Shown: in pieces, positions 46,868 through 54,993 of the stretch
Numbering within the stretch: position 1 is the stretch's first letter
How the letters are laid out: the number at the start of each line of letters is the position of its first letter
Source of the DNA: Corynebacterium gerontici
Lineage (GTDB): Bacteria > Actinomycetota > Actinomycetes > Mycobacteriales > Mycobacteriaceae
NCBI RefSeq assembly: GCF_003813985.1
Contig: NZ_CP033897.1
Span: 1,674,001-1,738,000, forward strand
Direction: 5' to 3'
DNA: 64,000 bases
Position numbers and translations under genes: made by a program
Notes under the pieces: model-generated
Told to the model about the DNA's origin: nothing
Databases searched by the model: none
The model's input: only the letters and a program-made list of their open reading frames with translations

Positions 46868-48715
46868 CTAGTCCTCGTCGGTAGACAAGGCAGCAACGAA
46901 AGCCTCTTGCGGCACTGCCACAGAACCGATGGACTTCATGCGCTTTTTGCCTTCCTTCTGCTTTTCCAGCAGCTTGCGCTTGCGGGAAATGTCGCCGCCG
47001 TAGCACTTAGCCAACACGTCCTTGCGCAGCGCGCGGATGTTCTCGCGGGAGATGATCTTCGCGCCGATGGCCGCCTGGACGGGAACCTCGAACTGCTGGC
47101 GGGGAATAAGCTCCTTGAGCTTCTTGGTCATCTTGTTGCCGTACCACTGGGCGTTGTCGCGGTGGACGATCGCACTGAAAGCATCGACGGGATCGCCCTG
47201 GAGCAAGATGTCCACCTTCACCAGATCAGCGAGCTGTTCGCCGGCTTCCTCGTAGTTGAGGGAGGCATAGCCCTTGGTGCGCGATTTCAGTTGGTCGAAG
47301 AAGTCAAAAATGATCTCGCCAAGCGGCATGGTGTAGCGCAGCTCCACGCGATCCTCGGAGAGGTAGTCCATGCCGCCCATTTGGCCGCGCTTGGACTGGC
47401 AGAGTTCCATGGTGGTGCCCACGAATTCGCTTGGCACGATGACGGTCGTTTTGACGATCGGCTCGTATACCTCGCGAAGTTTGCCACCGGGCCAGTCGGA
47501 AGGATTGTGCACGCGCGTTTCCGTGCCATCTTCAGCGATCACTCTGTAGTTCACGCTCGGGGCGGTCGAAATGAGGTCGAGATCGAATTCGCGCTGCAGG
47601 CGATCGCGGGTGATCTCCATGTGGAGCAGCCCCAGGAAGCCGCAGCGGAAGCCGAAGCCCAAAGCCACGGAGGTCTCGGGCTCGTAGGTGAGGGAAGCGT
47701 CGTTAAGCTGGAGTTTCTCCAGGGCGTCGCGAAGGTCCGGGAAGTCGGCCTGCGAAATTGGGAACAAGCCCGAGTACACCATCGGCTTCGGCTCCTCGTA
47801 ACCCTGCAGTGGTTCCTCGGCGCCGTGGTGCGCCCAAGTGACGGTGTCGCCCACCTTGGACTGGCGCACGTCTTTCACACCAGTAATCAGGTATCCCACT
47901 TCGCCCGGGCCGAGGCCGGAGCACTTCTTTGGGGTCGGTGAGACAATGCCGATTTCCAACAGCTCGTGCACTGCACCGGTGGACATCATCTTGATCTTTT
48001 GGCGCGGGGTGAGCTTGCCGTCGATCATGCGGATGTAGGTGACCACGCCACGGTAGGTGTCGTAGACGGAGTCAAAAATCATGGCGCGGGCGGGCGCCTC
48101 GTCGGGGTGCTCGGTGTTGGGGGCGGGCACGAGCTCGACTACTTTGTCCAGAAGTTCGGCCACGCCCTCGCCGGTCTTACCGGACACGCGCAGCACTTCC
48201 TCGGGCTCGCAGCCGATGATGTGCGCGATTTCCTCCGAATACTTCTCCGGATCGGCCGCGGGCAGGTCGATCTTGTTGAGCACCGGGATGATCTCGAGGT
48301 CGTTTTCCATGGCCAGGTACAGGTTGGCCAGAGTTTGCGCTTCGATGCCTTGCGCGGCGTCGACAAGCAAAATGGCACCCTCACAGGCTTCGAGAGCACG
48401 GGAAACTTCGTAGGTGAAGTCGACGTGGCCGGGCGTGTCGATCATCTGCATGACGATCTGCTCACCCTCGAAAGGCCCCGAGCGCGGAATCCAAGGCAGA
48501 CGAACGTTCTGCGCCTTGATGGTGATGCCACGTTCGCGCTCAATGTCCATGTTGTCTAGGTACTGATCGCGCATGTCGCGGGCGTCCACCACGTTGGAAA
48601 GTTGCAGAATACGGTCAGCGAGCGTGGACTTGCCGTGGTCAATGTGCGCAATAATGCAGAAGTTACGAATCTGCTTCGGGTTCGTAAACGTCTTCTCCGC
48701 GAATTTCTCGACCAT
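46868..48715 (-). CDS. lepA: Elongation factor 4 (LepA)
   Basis: Ribosome-associated GTPase that back-translocates or rescues stalled ribosomes and assists 30S assembly. Start at ATG 48715 ([37 protein letters not shown]), giving 615 residues, the family length. An upstream in-frame extension to 49093 is spurious. G1 [10 protein letters not shown]3 DTPGHVDF, G4 NKID, and the LepA-specific C-terminal domain ([38 protein letters not shown]) are all present. The lepA-rpsT-holA neighbourhood is as in mycobacteria. Confidence 0.97.
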   Translation of the reverse strand: MVEKFAEKTFTNPKQIRNFCIIAHIDHGKSTLADRILQLSNVVDARDMRDQYLDNMDIERERGITIKAQNVRLPWIPRSGPFEGEQIVMQMIDTPGHVDFTYEVSRALEACEGAILLVDAAQGIEAQTLANLYLAMENDLEIIPVLNKIDLPAADPEKYSEEIAHIIGCEPEEVLRVSGKTGEGVAELLDKVVELVPAPNTEHPDEAPARAMIFDSVYDTYRGVVTYIRMIDGKLTPRQKIKMMSTGAVHELLEIGIVSPTPKKCSGLGPGEVGYLITGVKDVRQSKVGDTVTWAHHGAEEPLQGYEEPKPMVYSGLFPISQADFPDLRDALEKLQLNDASLTYEPETSVALGFGFRCGFLGLLHMEITRDRLQREFDLDLISTAPSVNYRVIAEDGTETRVHNPSDWPGGKLREVYEPIVKTTVIVPSEFVGTTMELCQSKRGQMGGMDYLSEDRVELRYTMPLGEIIFDFFDQLKSRTKGYASLNYEEAGEQLADLVKVDILLQGDPVDAFSAIVHRDNAQWYGNKMTKKLKELIPRQQFEVPVQAAIGAKIISRENIRALRKDVLAKCYGGDISRKRKLLEKQKEGKKRMKSIGSVAVPQEAFVAALSTDED

Positions 48716-48768
48716 CGTTCGTGCTCCACACCTTTCTATATGCGTCTCAATCACACTACCCGACGCAC

Positions 48769-48827
48769 CATTCAATGCGAGCGTCCGAAACGTCGAGCCT
48801 GCATTCAATGCGAGCGTCCGAAACGTC
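48769..48827. repeat. 26-base direct repeat carrying motif B, period 33
   Basis: Two identical 26-base copies occupy 48769-48794 and 48802-48827, separated by 7 bases. Each begins CATTCAATGCGAGCGTCC and ends GAAACGTC. They lie in the divergent region between lepA (start 48715) and the PemK-like gene (start 48888), where promoters or operators are expected. Confidence 0.95.
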
Positions 48828-48887
48828 ACGCCCGCCCGCCGCGATAGGCAGGATGACACGTGTTGGAAAACGACTAGGCTAACAATC

Positions 48888-49430
48888 ATGAGGCACGCAG
48901 CGAAGAAGAAGCGTTCCATTTTTCGGCGGATGGGCGATTCAATGCGCGCGCGTGACACCATCGACGATGGCCTCGGCGCGCTGAGCGAACGCCTAGGATT
49001 CCGGGAACACCAGGACACTAAACCCGAACAACTACACTGCGAAGTACACCACAGTGCGGACAGGCCCCACAGCATCGTGTACGCGCCCGACATGGACGGC
49101 CAGATCGACCCCGGCGAGGTGGTGTGGTTTTGGGCTCCCTCCGACCACGGCGATCAACTGCTCAACGAACGCTCACTGGTGGTGGTTGCTCGTTCAGCGG
49201 ACATGATTTCCGGCCTGCTCACCTCACCGAACCCGGACCACGAGCGGGATGAACATTGGCTCGACATCGGATCGGGCCCGTGGGATGCGAGCGGCCGCCA
49301 GTCTTGGGTGCGCATCGACAAATTGGTCAGCGTTCCCCAATCGCACATTCGCCGCCAGGGCGTGGTCATGCCCCAGCAGCGTTTCGAGCGGATCGCCAAC
49401 CGCCTCCGCCAAGACTTCGGCTGGCATTAG
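48888..49430 (+). CDS. PemK/MazF-like toxin-fold protein
   Basis: About 180 residues from [30 protein letters not shown]. After a basic N-terminal region of about 60 residues comes a PemK/MazF-like barrel: [49 protein letters not shown] and [39 protein letters not shown]. The order is that of PemK-type endoribonucleases. No antitoxin gene lies next to it, so it may be a housekeeping relative and not an active toxin-antitoxin module. The longer frame starting at 48573 runs antisense into lepA and was not used. Confidence 0.82.
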   Translation: MRHAAKKKRSIFRRMGDSMRARDTIDDGLGALSERLGFREHQDTKPEQLHCEVHHSADRPHSIVYAPDMDGQIDPGEVVWFWAPSDHGDQLLNERSLVVVARSADMISGLLTSPNPDHERDEHWLDIGSGPWDASGRQSWVRIDKLVSVPQSHIRRQGVVMPQQRFERIANRLRQDFGWH

Positions 49431-49755
49431 CCGCTTGCTCTCGGAGTGAAGCGTCAAAGGGAGCGGTTGCACCCAAAGCTTTTCGACGCCCACGCCCCGC
49501 ATCCCCAAGCCCACCCCTTCAAGCACGCCCGCACCCAAGCCTGCGCCGATCGGACTCGATAAGGACAATTAGGGCAGGCGGGCGCCAACTGCTAAGGTGG
49601 ATAGCTGCTGTCGATCAGCGTGTGCTGGTGGCGTTTCATGGCGGGCAAGACCTTGGGTTCGCAACCAAACACCACCTCCGGCCTCAGCGTCAAAGCGAGC
49701 GGAAACGAGCACACAATGATCATTCGAAAACGATCGAGAACCAAGAGGTACTCCA
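49431..49755. other. 325-base region upstream of rpsT
   Basis: No gene is supported. It contains an exact extended motif A copy (49474-49495) and motif B-like variants near 49451 and 49686. The rpsT promoter and leader must be in the last 190 bases, and AAGAGG at about 49743 is the likely rpsT ribosome binding site. Confidence 0.45.
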
Positions 49756-50019
49756 ATGGCAAACATCAAGTCCAAGAAGAAGCGCATCCTTACCAACGAG
49801 AAGGCTCGCATGCGCAACAAGTCCGTGCGTTCCGCTGTTCGCACCGAGATCCGCAAGTTCAACGAGCTCGTTGAGGCCGGCGACAAGGCCGCTGCCGAGA
49901 CCCAGCTCCGCGTCGCTTCCCGCAAGCTGGACAAGTCTGTGTCCAAGGGCGTGCTGCACCGCAACAACGCAGCCAACAAGAAGTCCAACATGGCTCGCGC
50001 CCTGCACAAGATGGCCTAA
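49756..50019 (+). CDS. rpsT: 30S ribosomal protein S20
   Basis: An 87-residue basic helical protein, [39 protein letters not shown]. It binds 16S rRNA early in 30S assembly. Family length and sequence are typical. It stands alone on the plus strand with its own terminator immediately downstream, next to holA on the opposite strand in mycobacteria. Here the CRISPR-Cas block has been inserted between them. Confidence 0.97.
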   Translation: MANIKSKKKRILTNEKARMRNKSVRSAVRTEIRKFNELVEAGDKAAAETQLRVASRKLDKSVSKGVLHRNNAANKKSNMARALHKMA

Positions 50020-50037
50020 GCCTTCTTAGCTTTTCGA

Positions 50038-50065
50038 CGCCACGCCCTCATCGGCGTGGCGTTTT
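50038..50065 (+). terminator. Rho-independent terminator of rpsT
   Basis: CGCCACGCC (50038-50046) pairs perfectly with GGCGTGGCG (50053-50061) around a 6-base loop, followed by TTTT. A motif A core (AGCTTTTCGACG, from 50028) leads directly into the left arm. Confidence 0.9.
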
Positions 50066-50240
50066 GCGTTGCGCGGTGCAAATTTAGTGACTTCAACATT
50101 TTCAATTGACAGCTGAGCTCAAATTTGTCCCGTCGCTGCACTAAGGGCGAGCTGAAGGCAATGCCCACTCTTGTTCCAGTTGTATCGCCCGCGTCCGCGC
50201 GGAGCAAACATCATCACGCATACGTACCACCACTACAAGA
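50066..50240. other. Trailer-side DNA beyond the CRISPR array
   Basis: AT-rich at first (about 50085-50130), then GC-rich. A segment at about 50180-50208 (ATCGCCCGCGTCCGCGCGGA) resembles a decayed repeat and lies one repeat-spacer unit (about 58-61 bases) from the first recognisable repeat at 50241. No gene was seen. Confidence 0.35.
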
Positions 50241-52160
50241 GGCTGATCCCGCCTACGCGGGGAACACTCGAGGTAGGTTCCGCGGCTAGTCACGCCGTGG
50301 GGCTCATCCCCGCGTTCGCGGGGAACACGTGCCGGCCGTCGATAGCATGATCGTTTGCGCGGGCTCATCCCCGCCTTCGCGGGGAACACCATCCACCCTG
50401 GTTTGCAAAGCGTCAATGCGGGGGCTCATCCCCGCCTTCGCGGGGAACACTAATCATCGACCTCCGATCGGGTGCCCCCATCTGGGCTCATCCCCGCCTT
50501 CGCGGGGAACACTGGCTGATCGTCTCGGAATGAACCGAAGCACCGGGCTCATCCCCGCCTTCGCGGGGAACACTCTGCGTGCGTCTCGCTAGAGCGGTAA
50601 AATTGGGGCTCATCCCCGCCTTCGCGGGGAACACTCTGCGTGCGTCTCGCTAGAGCGGTAAAATTGGGGCTCATCCCCGCCTTCGCGGGGAACACCAGAT
50701 CCTCCGGGGTCGAGGCTTCGCTGCATACGGCTCATCCCCGCCTTCGCGGGGAACACTCGCAGCAGCCAACGGATCATTCAGCTCAACCGGGCTCATCCCC
50801 GCCTTCGCGGGGAACACACGAAAGACCAGGACAACATCGCTATTGGTGGGGGCTCATCCCCGCCTTCGCGGGGGAACACAGGACTGGGCGCGCCGGGTGA
50901 AGTGAGCCTTTGGGCTCATCCCCGCCTTCGCGGGGAACACCCCCGTTCGGATCACCGACGGGGGTATTTCCTGGGCTCATCCCCGCCTTCGCGGGGAACA
51001 CGACCTCATCAATTCCAACCACTACTAGCAAAAGGGCTCATCCCCGCCTTCGCGGGGAACACGCAGGCATAGATAGCAGCGTGAACATTGGAACGGGCTC
51101 ATCCCCGCCTTCGCGGGGAACACGACCACGCGGACTTCATGCCCTCCCACAGGCCGGGCTCATCCCCGCCTTCGCGGGGAACACACGATCAGCGTGTTCA
51201 CGACAACCCCGATGATGGGCTCATCCCCGCCTTCGCGGGGAACACAACACCAACTCCCCAGAGCCAGTGTCATTATGCGGCTCATCCCCGCCTTCGCGGG
51301 GAACACATGCCCCGCTGTCGACCACCTATAGGGCTCGTGGGCTCATCCCCGCCTTCGCGGGGAACACCTGGGCTACGGTAGTTGGTTGTGTGCAATCATG
51401 GGCTCATCCCCGCCTTCGCGGGGAACACGGCATCCACTACGAAGTCATCGACGTCGCCAACGGCTCATCCCCGCCTTCGCGGGAAACACCCGGTTCTGTG
51501 ACTAGGCGACGGACGATGCGGGGGCTCATCCCCGCCTTCGCGGGGAACACGCTTTTCTGGTTGCTGTAATACTTGCCAGCGACGGCTCATCCCCGCCTTC
51601 GCGGGGAACACGTCAAGTCGAAGTGGGATCAGCTTGGCGCCGGGGGCTCATCCCCGCCTTCGCGGGGAACACGATTGTCGTCAATGGCAACGCTACGCAG
51701 CCCTGGGCTCATCCCCGCCTTCGCGGGGAACACCGCCCATTTCGACGTTCACACCATTTGGCAGGGGGCTCATCCCCGCCTTCGCGGGGAACACCTGGTG
51801 GGGTTGTCGAGTGGTGGCATTGTGACGGGCTCATCCCCGCCTTCGCGGGGAACACTGAGGCTGGCCAGTTCCAGTCATCGCCTCCTACGGCTCATCCCCG
51901 CCTTCGCGGGGAACACTTCCCACAAGCGCACCAGCGCGGGCTCGCGCCGGGCTCATCCCCGCCTTCGCGGGGAACACGTTCTCCGTGGGCGCGGTCTCCG
52001 GGGCCCGATGGGCTCATCCCCGCCTTCGCGGGGAACACCGCTGCCAAGCGCGTTCAACCCGGTGCTGTCTGGGCTCATCCCCGCCTTCGCGGGGAACACC
52101 AACGGAGCACTTGGTGCCATTCGGCTTATCAGGGCTCATCCCCGCCTTCGCGGGGAACAC
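50241..52160 (-). CRISPR. Type I-E CRISPR array, 32 repeats / 31 spacers
   Basis: 28-base repeats with the inverted core CCCCGCCTTCGCGGGG and 32-34 base spacers (mostly 33). Repeat starts: 50241, 50301, 50362, 50423, 50485, 50546, 50607, 50668, 50730, 50790, 50851, 50913, 50974, then every 61 bases from 51035 to 52133. crRNA sense is the minus strand (GTGTTCCCCGCG...GATGAGCC), matching cas orientation. Repeats at the far end are degenerate (50241 is 27 bases with changes, 50301 has one change), as expected for the oldest end. Repeat 50851 has an extra G and 51462 one substitution. Spacers at 50574-50606 and 50635-50667 are identical. Confidence 0.99.
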
Positions 52161-52340
52161 ACTTCACTACCAGCACGTTAGGTTGAGCCAGGTCCATTTT
52201 ACATACAGCTTGGTTTCACTAATCACGCCTCCAATGGACTCTAGTGCGGTCTACTGGCTTTTTACTAAGCTCTTCGGTAACACTTGCAAGGGGGGAATCG
52301 GGCTCGGTTCCCATACTGCCCATCATCCAATGGCCGTTCC
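52161..52340 (-). promoter_or_regulatory. Putative CRISPR leader
   Basis: The 180 bases between the cas2 stop and the first repeat, read on the minus strand, hold no gene and are more AT-rich than the flanks. TATGTAAAAT (minus strand, 52205-52196) could be a -10 about 35 bases before the array. An imperfect 8-base hairpin (GGGAATCG / CGGTTCCC, 52293-52312) lies nearer cas2. The position beside the repeats that lack degeneracy agrees with a leader. Confidence 0.65.
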
Positions 52341-52691
52341 TCACCGTCGCTGTTTTCTTCGTAGGTTACGTGCTGTGGACCAGCCTGTTCTTCGCGGATT
52401 CTTTTCATGCTTGGAGCTTTTATCGGGCCGCGTCATCAGTGTTATCCCGTCAAAGTCGACCGGTTCCCAGTCATGGCGGTGGGTTCGAAATTCCATTCCT
52501 TGCTCATTGTTCGATGAAAAAATGAGCAGCGCACGCCCGTCCTTGCATAGTTCGGTGGTGCGTTGCCATAGCAAGTCGCGGATCCGCGCGGAGGGATTCC
52601 CGACGAAAACCCCTGGCGAAATCTCGGTCAGCCACTTCCCAAGGTCGCCGCGCAATCCGGCTGGCACTGCGGTGACATTTAAAACCATCAT
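52341..52691 (-). CDS. cas2: CRISPR adaptation nuclease-fold protein Cas2 (type I-E)
   Basis: A 116-residue Cas2e beginning MMVLNVTAVPAGLRGDLGKWLTEISPGVFVGNPSARIRDLLW, the characteristic type I-E form (CasE-type Cas2, also called CRISPR Cas2/CT1978). It is full length and shows the conserved GVFVG and ALLIFSSNNEQGMEFRTHRHDWEPVDFDGI segments. It dimerises and bridges Cas1 dimers to integrate spacers. It overlaps cas1 by 4 bases and precedes the leader. Confidence 0.96.
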   Translation of the reverse strand: MMVLNVTAVPAGLRGDLGKWLTEISPGVFVGNPSARIRDLLWQRTTELCKDGRALLIFSSNNEQGMEFRTHRHDWEPVDFDGITLMTRPDKSSKHEKNPRRTGWSTARNLRRKQRR

Positions 52692-53632
52692 TGGGCAACA
52701 CTGTCCCCATCCGCCCAGTTCATGCCGGCTGCAAAGACTTCCAGCTCACTCCATAAGAGCAAATCACCATCCGTGTAGGCGTCTTCATCAGGAATCTCCA
52801 TGAGATTCTGCAGATCCCGAACCATCCTTTGCATGAGTTTTGTGCTCACGACTCGGTCACGGATCCGCTTCCGAACATTGAGGTCATCGCCACTTGGCAG
52901 TGCTGCAACGGCGTCAAAAGCCGCGGGAATTGAGATCTCAGCTTTATACAAATCCGCCACATCATAGACGAATGCCCTGTCGGTGCCGCTGTGGATTATG
53001 CCAAGTGATGGAATAAAGCCCAGCCCAACGATGACGGCATGGGCGATGCCGTAGAGAGCGGCCGATCCTTCGGTGAGTGCCCGGTTAATTGGATCTCCAG
53101 ACTCGAAATCATTCGGATCATAACTGCGCCTACTCCACACAACACCAGTTCGTTGCGCTTGTTGGCTATACACTCGCTTCATCCTGGCACCCTCCCTGCC
53201 GCGCAGTTGTGACATGGAAAGACTGGATACATCTTCACCAGGAAAGCGCAGCGCGTACATTTTCCGGGCGCACGCTAGGCGGGAACGTTGATTGGACCAG
53301 ATTTTGGCATGCGCCTCGGCAAAGCGGGACGTTTTGGCTGGTGGGCGGCCATGAGCGTAGTACCGTACTCCTTTTTCGCCCACCCAGACTACCGATGCGC
53401 CTGCGTCGCCAAGCAATGCCATAGCCGCATAGGTGACTTTGGTTCCAGGTCCAAAAAGCAGCACAGCCAACTGTGTGGCAGGGACATGGGCGATTCCGCG
53501 AAGGTCTTGGATGGTCAAAGCATTGCCATCACGATGCACCACCGCCCGCTCTACATAAAGAAACGAAAGGCGATCCTCTAAGCGTGGCAATAACAGCCGG
53601 TCAAGTGGTGCACCCGATGGAGTCTCAGCCAT
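52688..53632 (-). CDS. cas1: CRISPR integrase Cas1 (type I-E)
   Basis: A 314-residue Cas1e, full length. The N-terminal beta domain (DRLSFLYVERAVVHRDGNALTIQDLRGIAHVPATQLAVLLFGPGTKVTYAAM) and the helical catalytic domain are intact. Active-site residues are visible as the Glu in RGREGARMKRVY, and the His and Asp in GIIHSGTDRAFVYDVADLYK. It catalyses protospacer insertion at the leader-repeat junction. It is three bases from cas6e and overlaps cas2. Confidence 0.97.
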   Translation of the reverse strand: MAETPSGAPLDRLLLPRLEDRLSFLYVERAVVHRDGNALTIQDLRGIAHVPATQLAVLLFGPGTKVTYAAMALLGDAGASVVWVGEKGVRYYAHGRPPAKTSRFAEAHAKIWSNQRSRLACARKMYALRFPGEDVSSLSMSQLRGREGARMKRVYSQQAQRTGVVWSRRSYDPNDFESGDPINRALTEGSAALYGIAHAVIVGLGFIPSLGIIHSGTDRAFVYDVADLYKAEISIPAAFDAVAALPSGDDLNVRKRIRDRVVSTKLMQRMVRDLQNLMEIPDEDAYTDGDLLLWSELEVFAAGMNWADGDSVAQ

Positions 53633-53635
53633 TGT

Positions 53636-54304
53636 CTAGCCCTTGTTTTGCGCCAATGTGAGCAAACCGCAACCGTAGCCTTTTGCTCGCCCTACCCCTT
53701 TTATTAGCGTCGCTTGGAGTTGTTCCGCATCCACAACCTCCAGCGTTCCTGCGTAGCGGGCTGTAACGATGTGGACTCGGGCTCCTTCACTGCCGTCTGC
53801 ACGGGTTTTGCGAAAATCTAGCGTTTTACGCTCGATGATCCTGGCAGTGCTATCGCCAAGCTCACCAAAACTCACGCCCATTGTTTCGGCCTTCTTATGC
53901 AACCACTTCATTTGCTCTGCGTTACTGAGGTGAGCCACCACCTTGCCTCGTTTGTCTCGGCCTTGGTTGAGGGTTTTCGTTGGGTTGGCCAGCAGCTCAA
54001 AGTTCCACCTTTGGCCTTTTTTCAGTTGGGATAAAAAGCGGCCATAGTCAGCGGTTTGTTGTGGCCTTGTATCCCAGCCGGCTTCTTCAACAATGTGCGC
54101 GGCCGTAGGCTTTTCTGGCCCGACTATGTATAACGCATGCTCATGTCCGCGCTGGTCGAGGCGCCAGAGAATCCGCTGATCGCTTTGGTCCACGTCATCT
54201 GGAAAACAGTAACGAACCGCTGCATGGAGCGCATTTGGATTCAACAGATACTTGCGACCTTTGCGGCGCTCAGGGTTGATGAGCACTTTTGTAAATGTGG
54301 TCAT
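53636..54304 (-). CDS. cas6e: crRNA-processing endoribonuclease Cas6e
   Basis: A 222-residue Cas6e/Cse3 (CasE), complete. The likely catalytic His is in LNPNALHAAVRYCF near residue 27, and the Gly-rich loop GVGRAKGYGCGLLTL lies near the C-terminus. It cuts pre-crRNA at the base of the repeat hairpin, leaving an 8-base 5' handle. It overlaps the cas5e remnant by 4 bases, which is the normal cas5-cas6 spacing, so the damage lies upstream of this point. Confidence 0.95.
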   Translation of the reverse strand: MTTFTKVLINPERRKGRKYLLNPNALHAAVRYCFPDDVDQSDQRILWRLDQRGHEHALYIVGPEKPTAAHIVEEAGWDTRPQQTADYGRFLSQLKKGQRWNFELLANPTKTLNQGRDKRGKVVAHLSNAEQMKWLHKKAETMGVSFGELGDSTARIIERKTLDFRKTRADGSEGARVHIVTARYAGTLEVVDAEQLQATLIKGVGRAKGYGCGLLTLAQNKG

Positions 54305-54993
54305 GAAGAAATCACCGCCTCGAAGAAGGGATCGTTGTTGGTTCCCAAGTCGTTTTCGATCGTCTTAGAACCTGCGTACACGACGGTTCTCCACCCATAT
54401 TTCCTATGCTTCTGGTCATAAGAAATGGGAACGTCTTGGCGCCGATTTCCGTATTCGCCAGGTTTTCCATCCCGATAAATCGGCAACTCGACGTTTCGGG
54501 CGCGTTCTTTTTTGTGCACCGTGGTGGCATGCCAAGTGTCATAACCAAGAAGTGCTTCCACCACTGGAGCATCGAAAATTCCGAGGTCGAGATTGGCAGG
54601 TGCGGGACAAGAACGCCGACCCAAAAACAGTGGATACGCCGGGGTCCGGAGGTTGCGTTGGAGCTCTTCTAAAAGTCCACGGTCATCCGAGCCGATGGCG
54701 GCCACAAAGGCGGCATCTTCAAGAAAATACCGTGTTACTAGCTTCGCATCTGCGTGAGGATTCTTCTGCCACGGTTGCGCAGTCTGATAATCACGTAACA
54801 AAGATCCAGCCTGATCCACACGAACAGCAAACTCAAGATCCACCAGATCCTCAACGGGATCGCTACGCCGACGTCCCTGTGCCGCGGCCAAAATGCCAAT
54901 CACGCCTGATTTACTTGGAGTACTTCCTGTCGCTCGGGTTAGATAGCGCGATACCGCTGGCGTCCACCACGCTGACCAAGGGGTATCCAGCAA
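54301..54993 (-). pseudogene. cas5e: cas5e lacking its 5' end
   Basis: From about 54955 downward the frame is a good Cas5e: SRYLTRATGSTPSKSGVIGILAAAQGRRRSDPVEDLVDLEFAVRVDQ continuing to the normal C-terminus (KYGWRTVVYAGSKTIENDLG...). The first strand of the RAMP fold (family pattern LLLRLAGPLQSWG before the SRF/SRY) is absent. In its place the frame reads LDTPWSAWWTPAV, which is cas3 DNA in another frame. No ATG exists at the front, and only TTG 54993 opens the frame. About 20 residues of native protein are missing by family comparison. Confidence 0.9.

Noticed and set aside
48716-49093. N-terminal extension of LepA by about 126 residues
   Set aside because: The extension is antisense to the PemK-like gene and crosses the divergent promoter region; family members begin at MVEKF...
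50329-52186. Several plus-strand open frames of 60-270 codons across the array, translating to repeated GLIPAFAGNT / AHPRLRGEH / GSSPPSRGT units
   Set aside because: They are translations of the CRISPR repeat in three frames; the repeated peptides come from the 28-base repeat with a 61-base period and are not real proteins.
52293-52312. Hairpin downstream of cas2 as a terminator
   Set aside because: One wobble pair and no T-run on the minus strand; it is mentioned only as part of the putative leader.
54911-54993. Programmed frameshift producing a functional Cas3-Cas5 fusion
   Set aside because: No slippery sequence was seen at the junction, and the second helicase domain plus cse1, cse2 and cas7 would still be absent, so deletion is the simpler reading.
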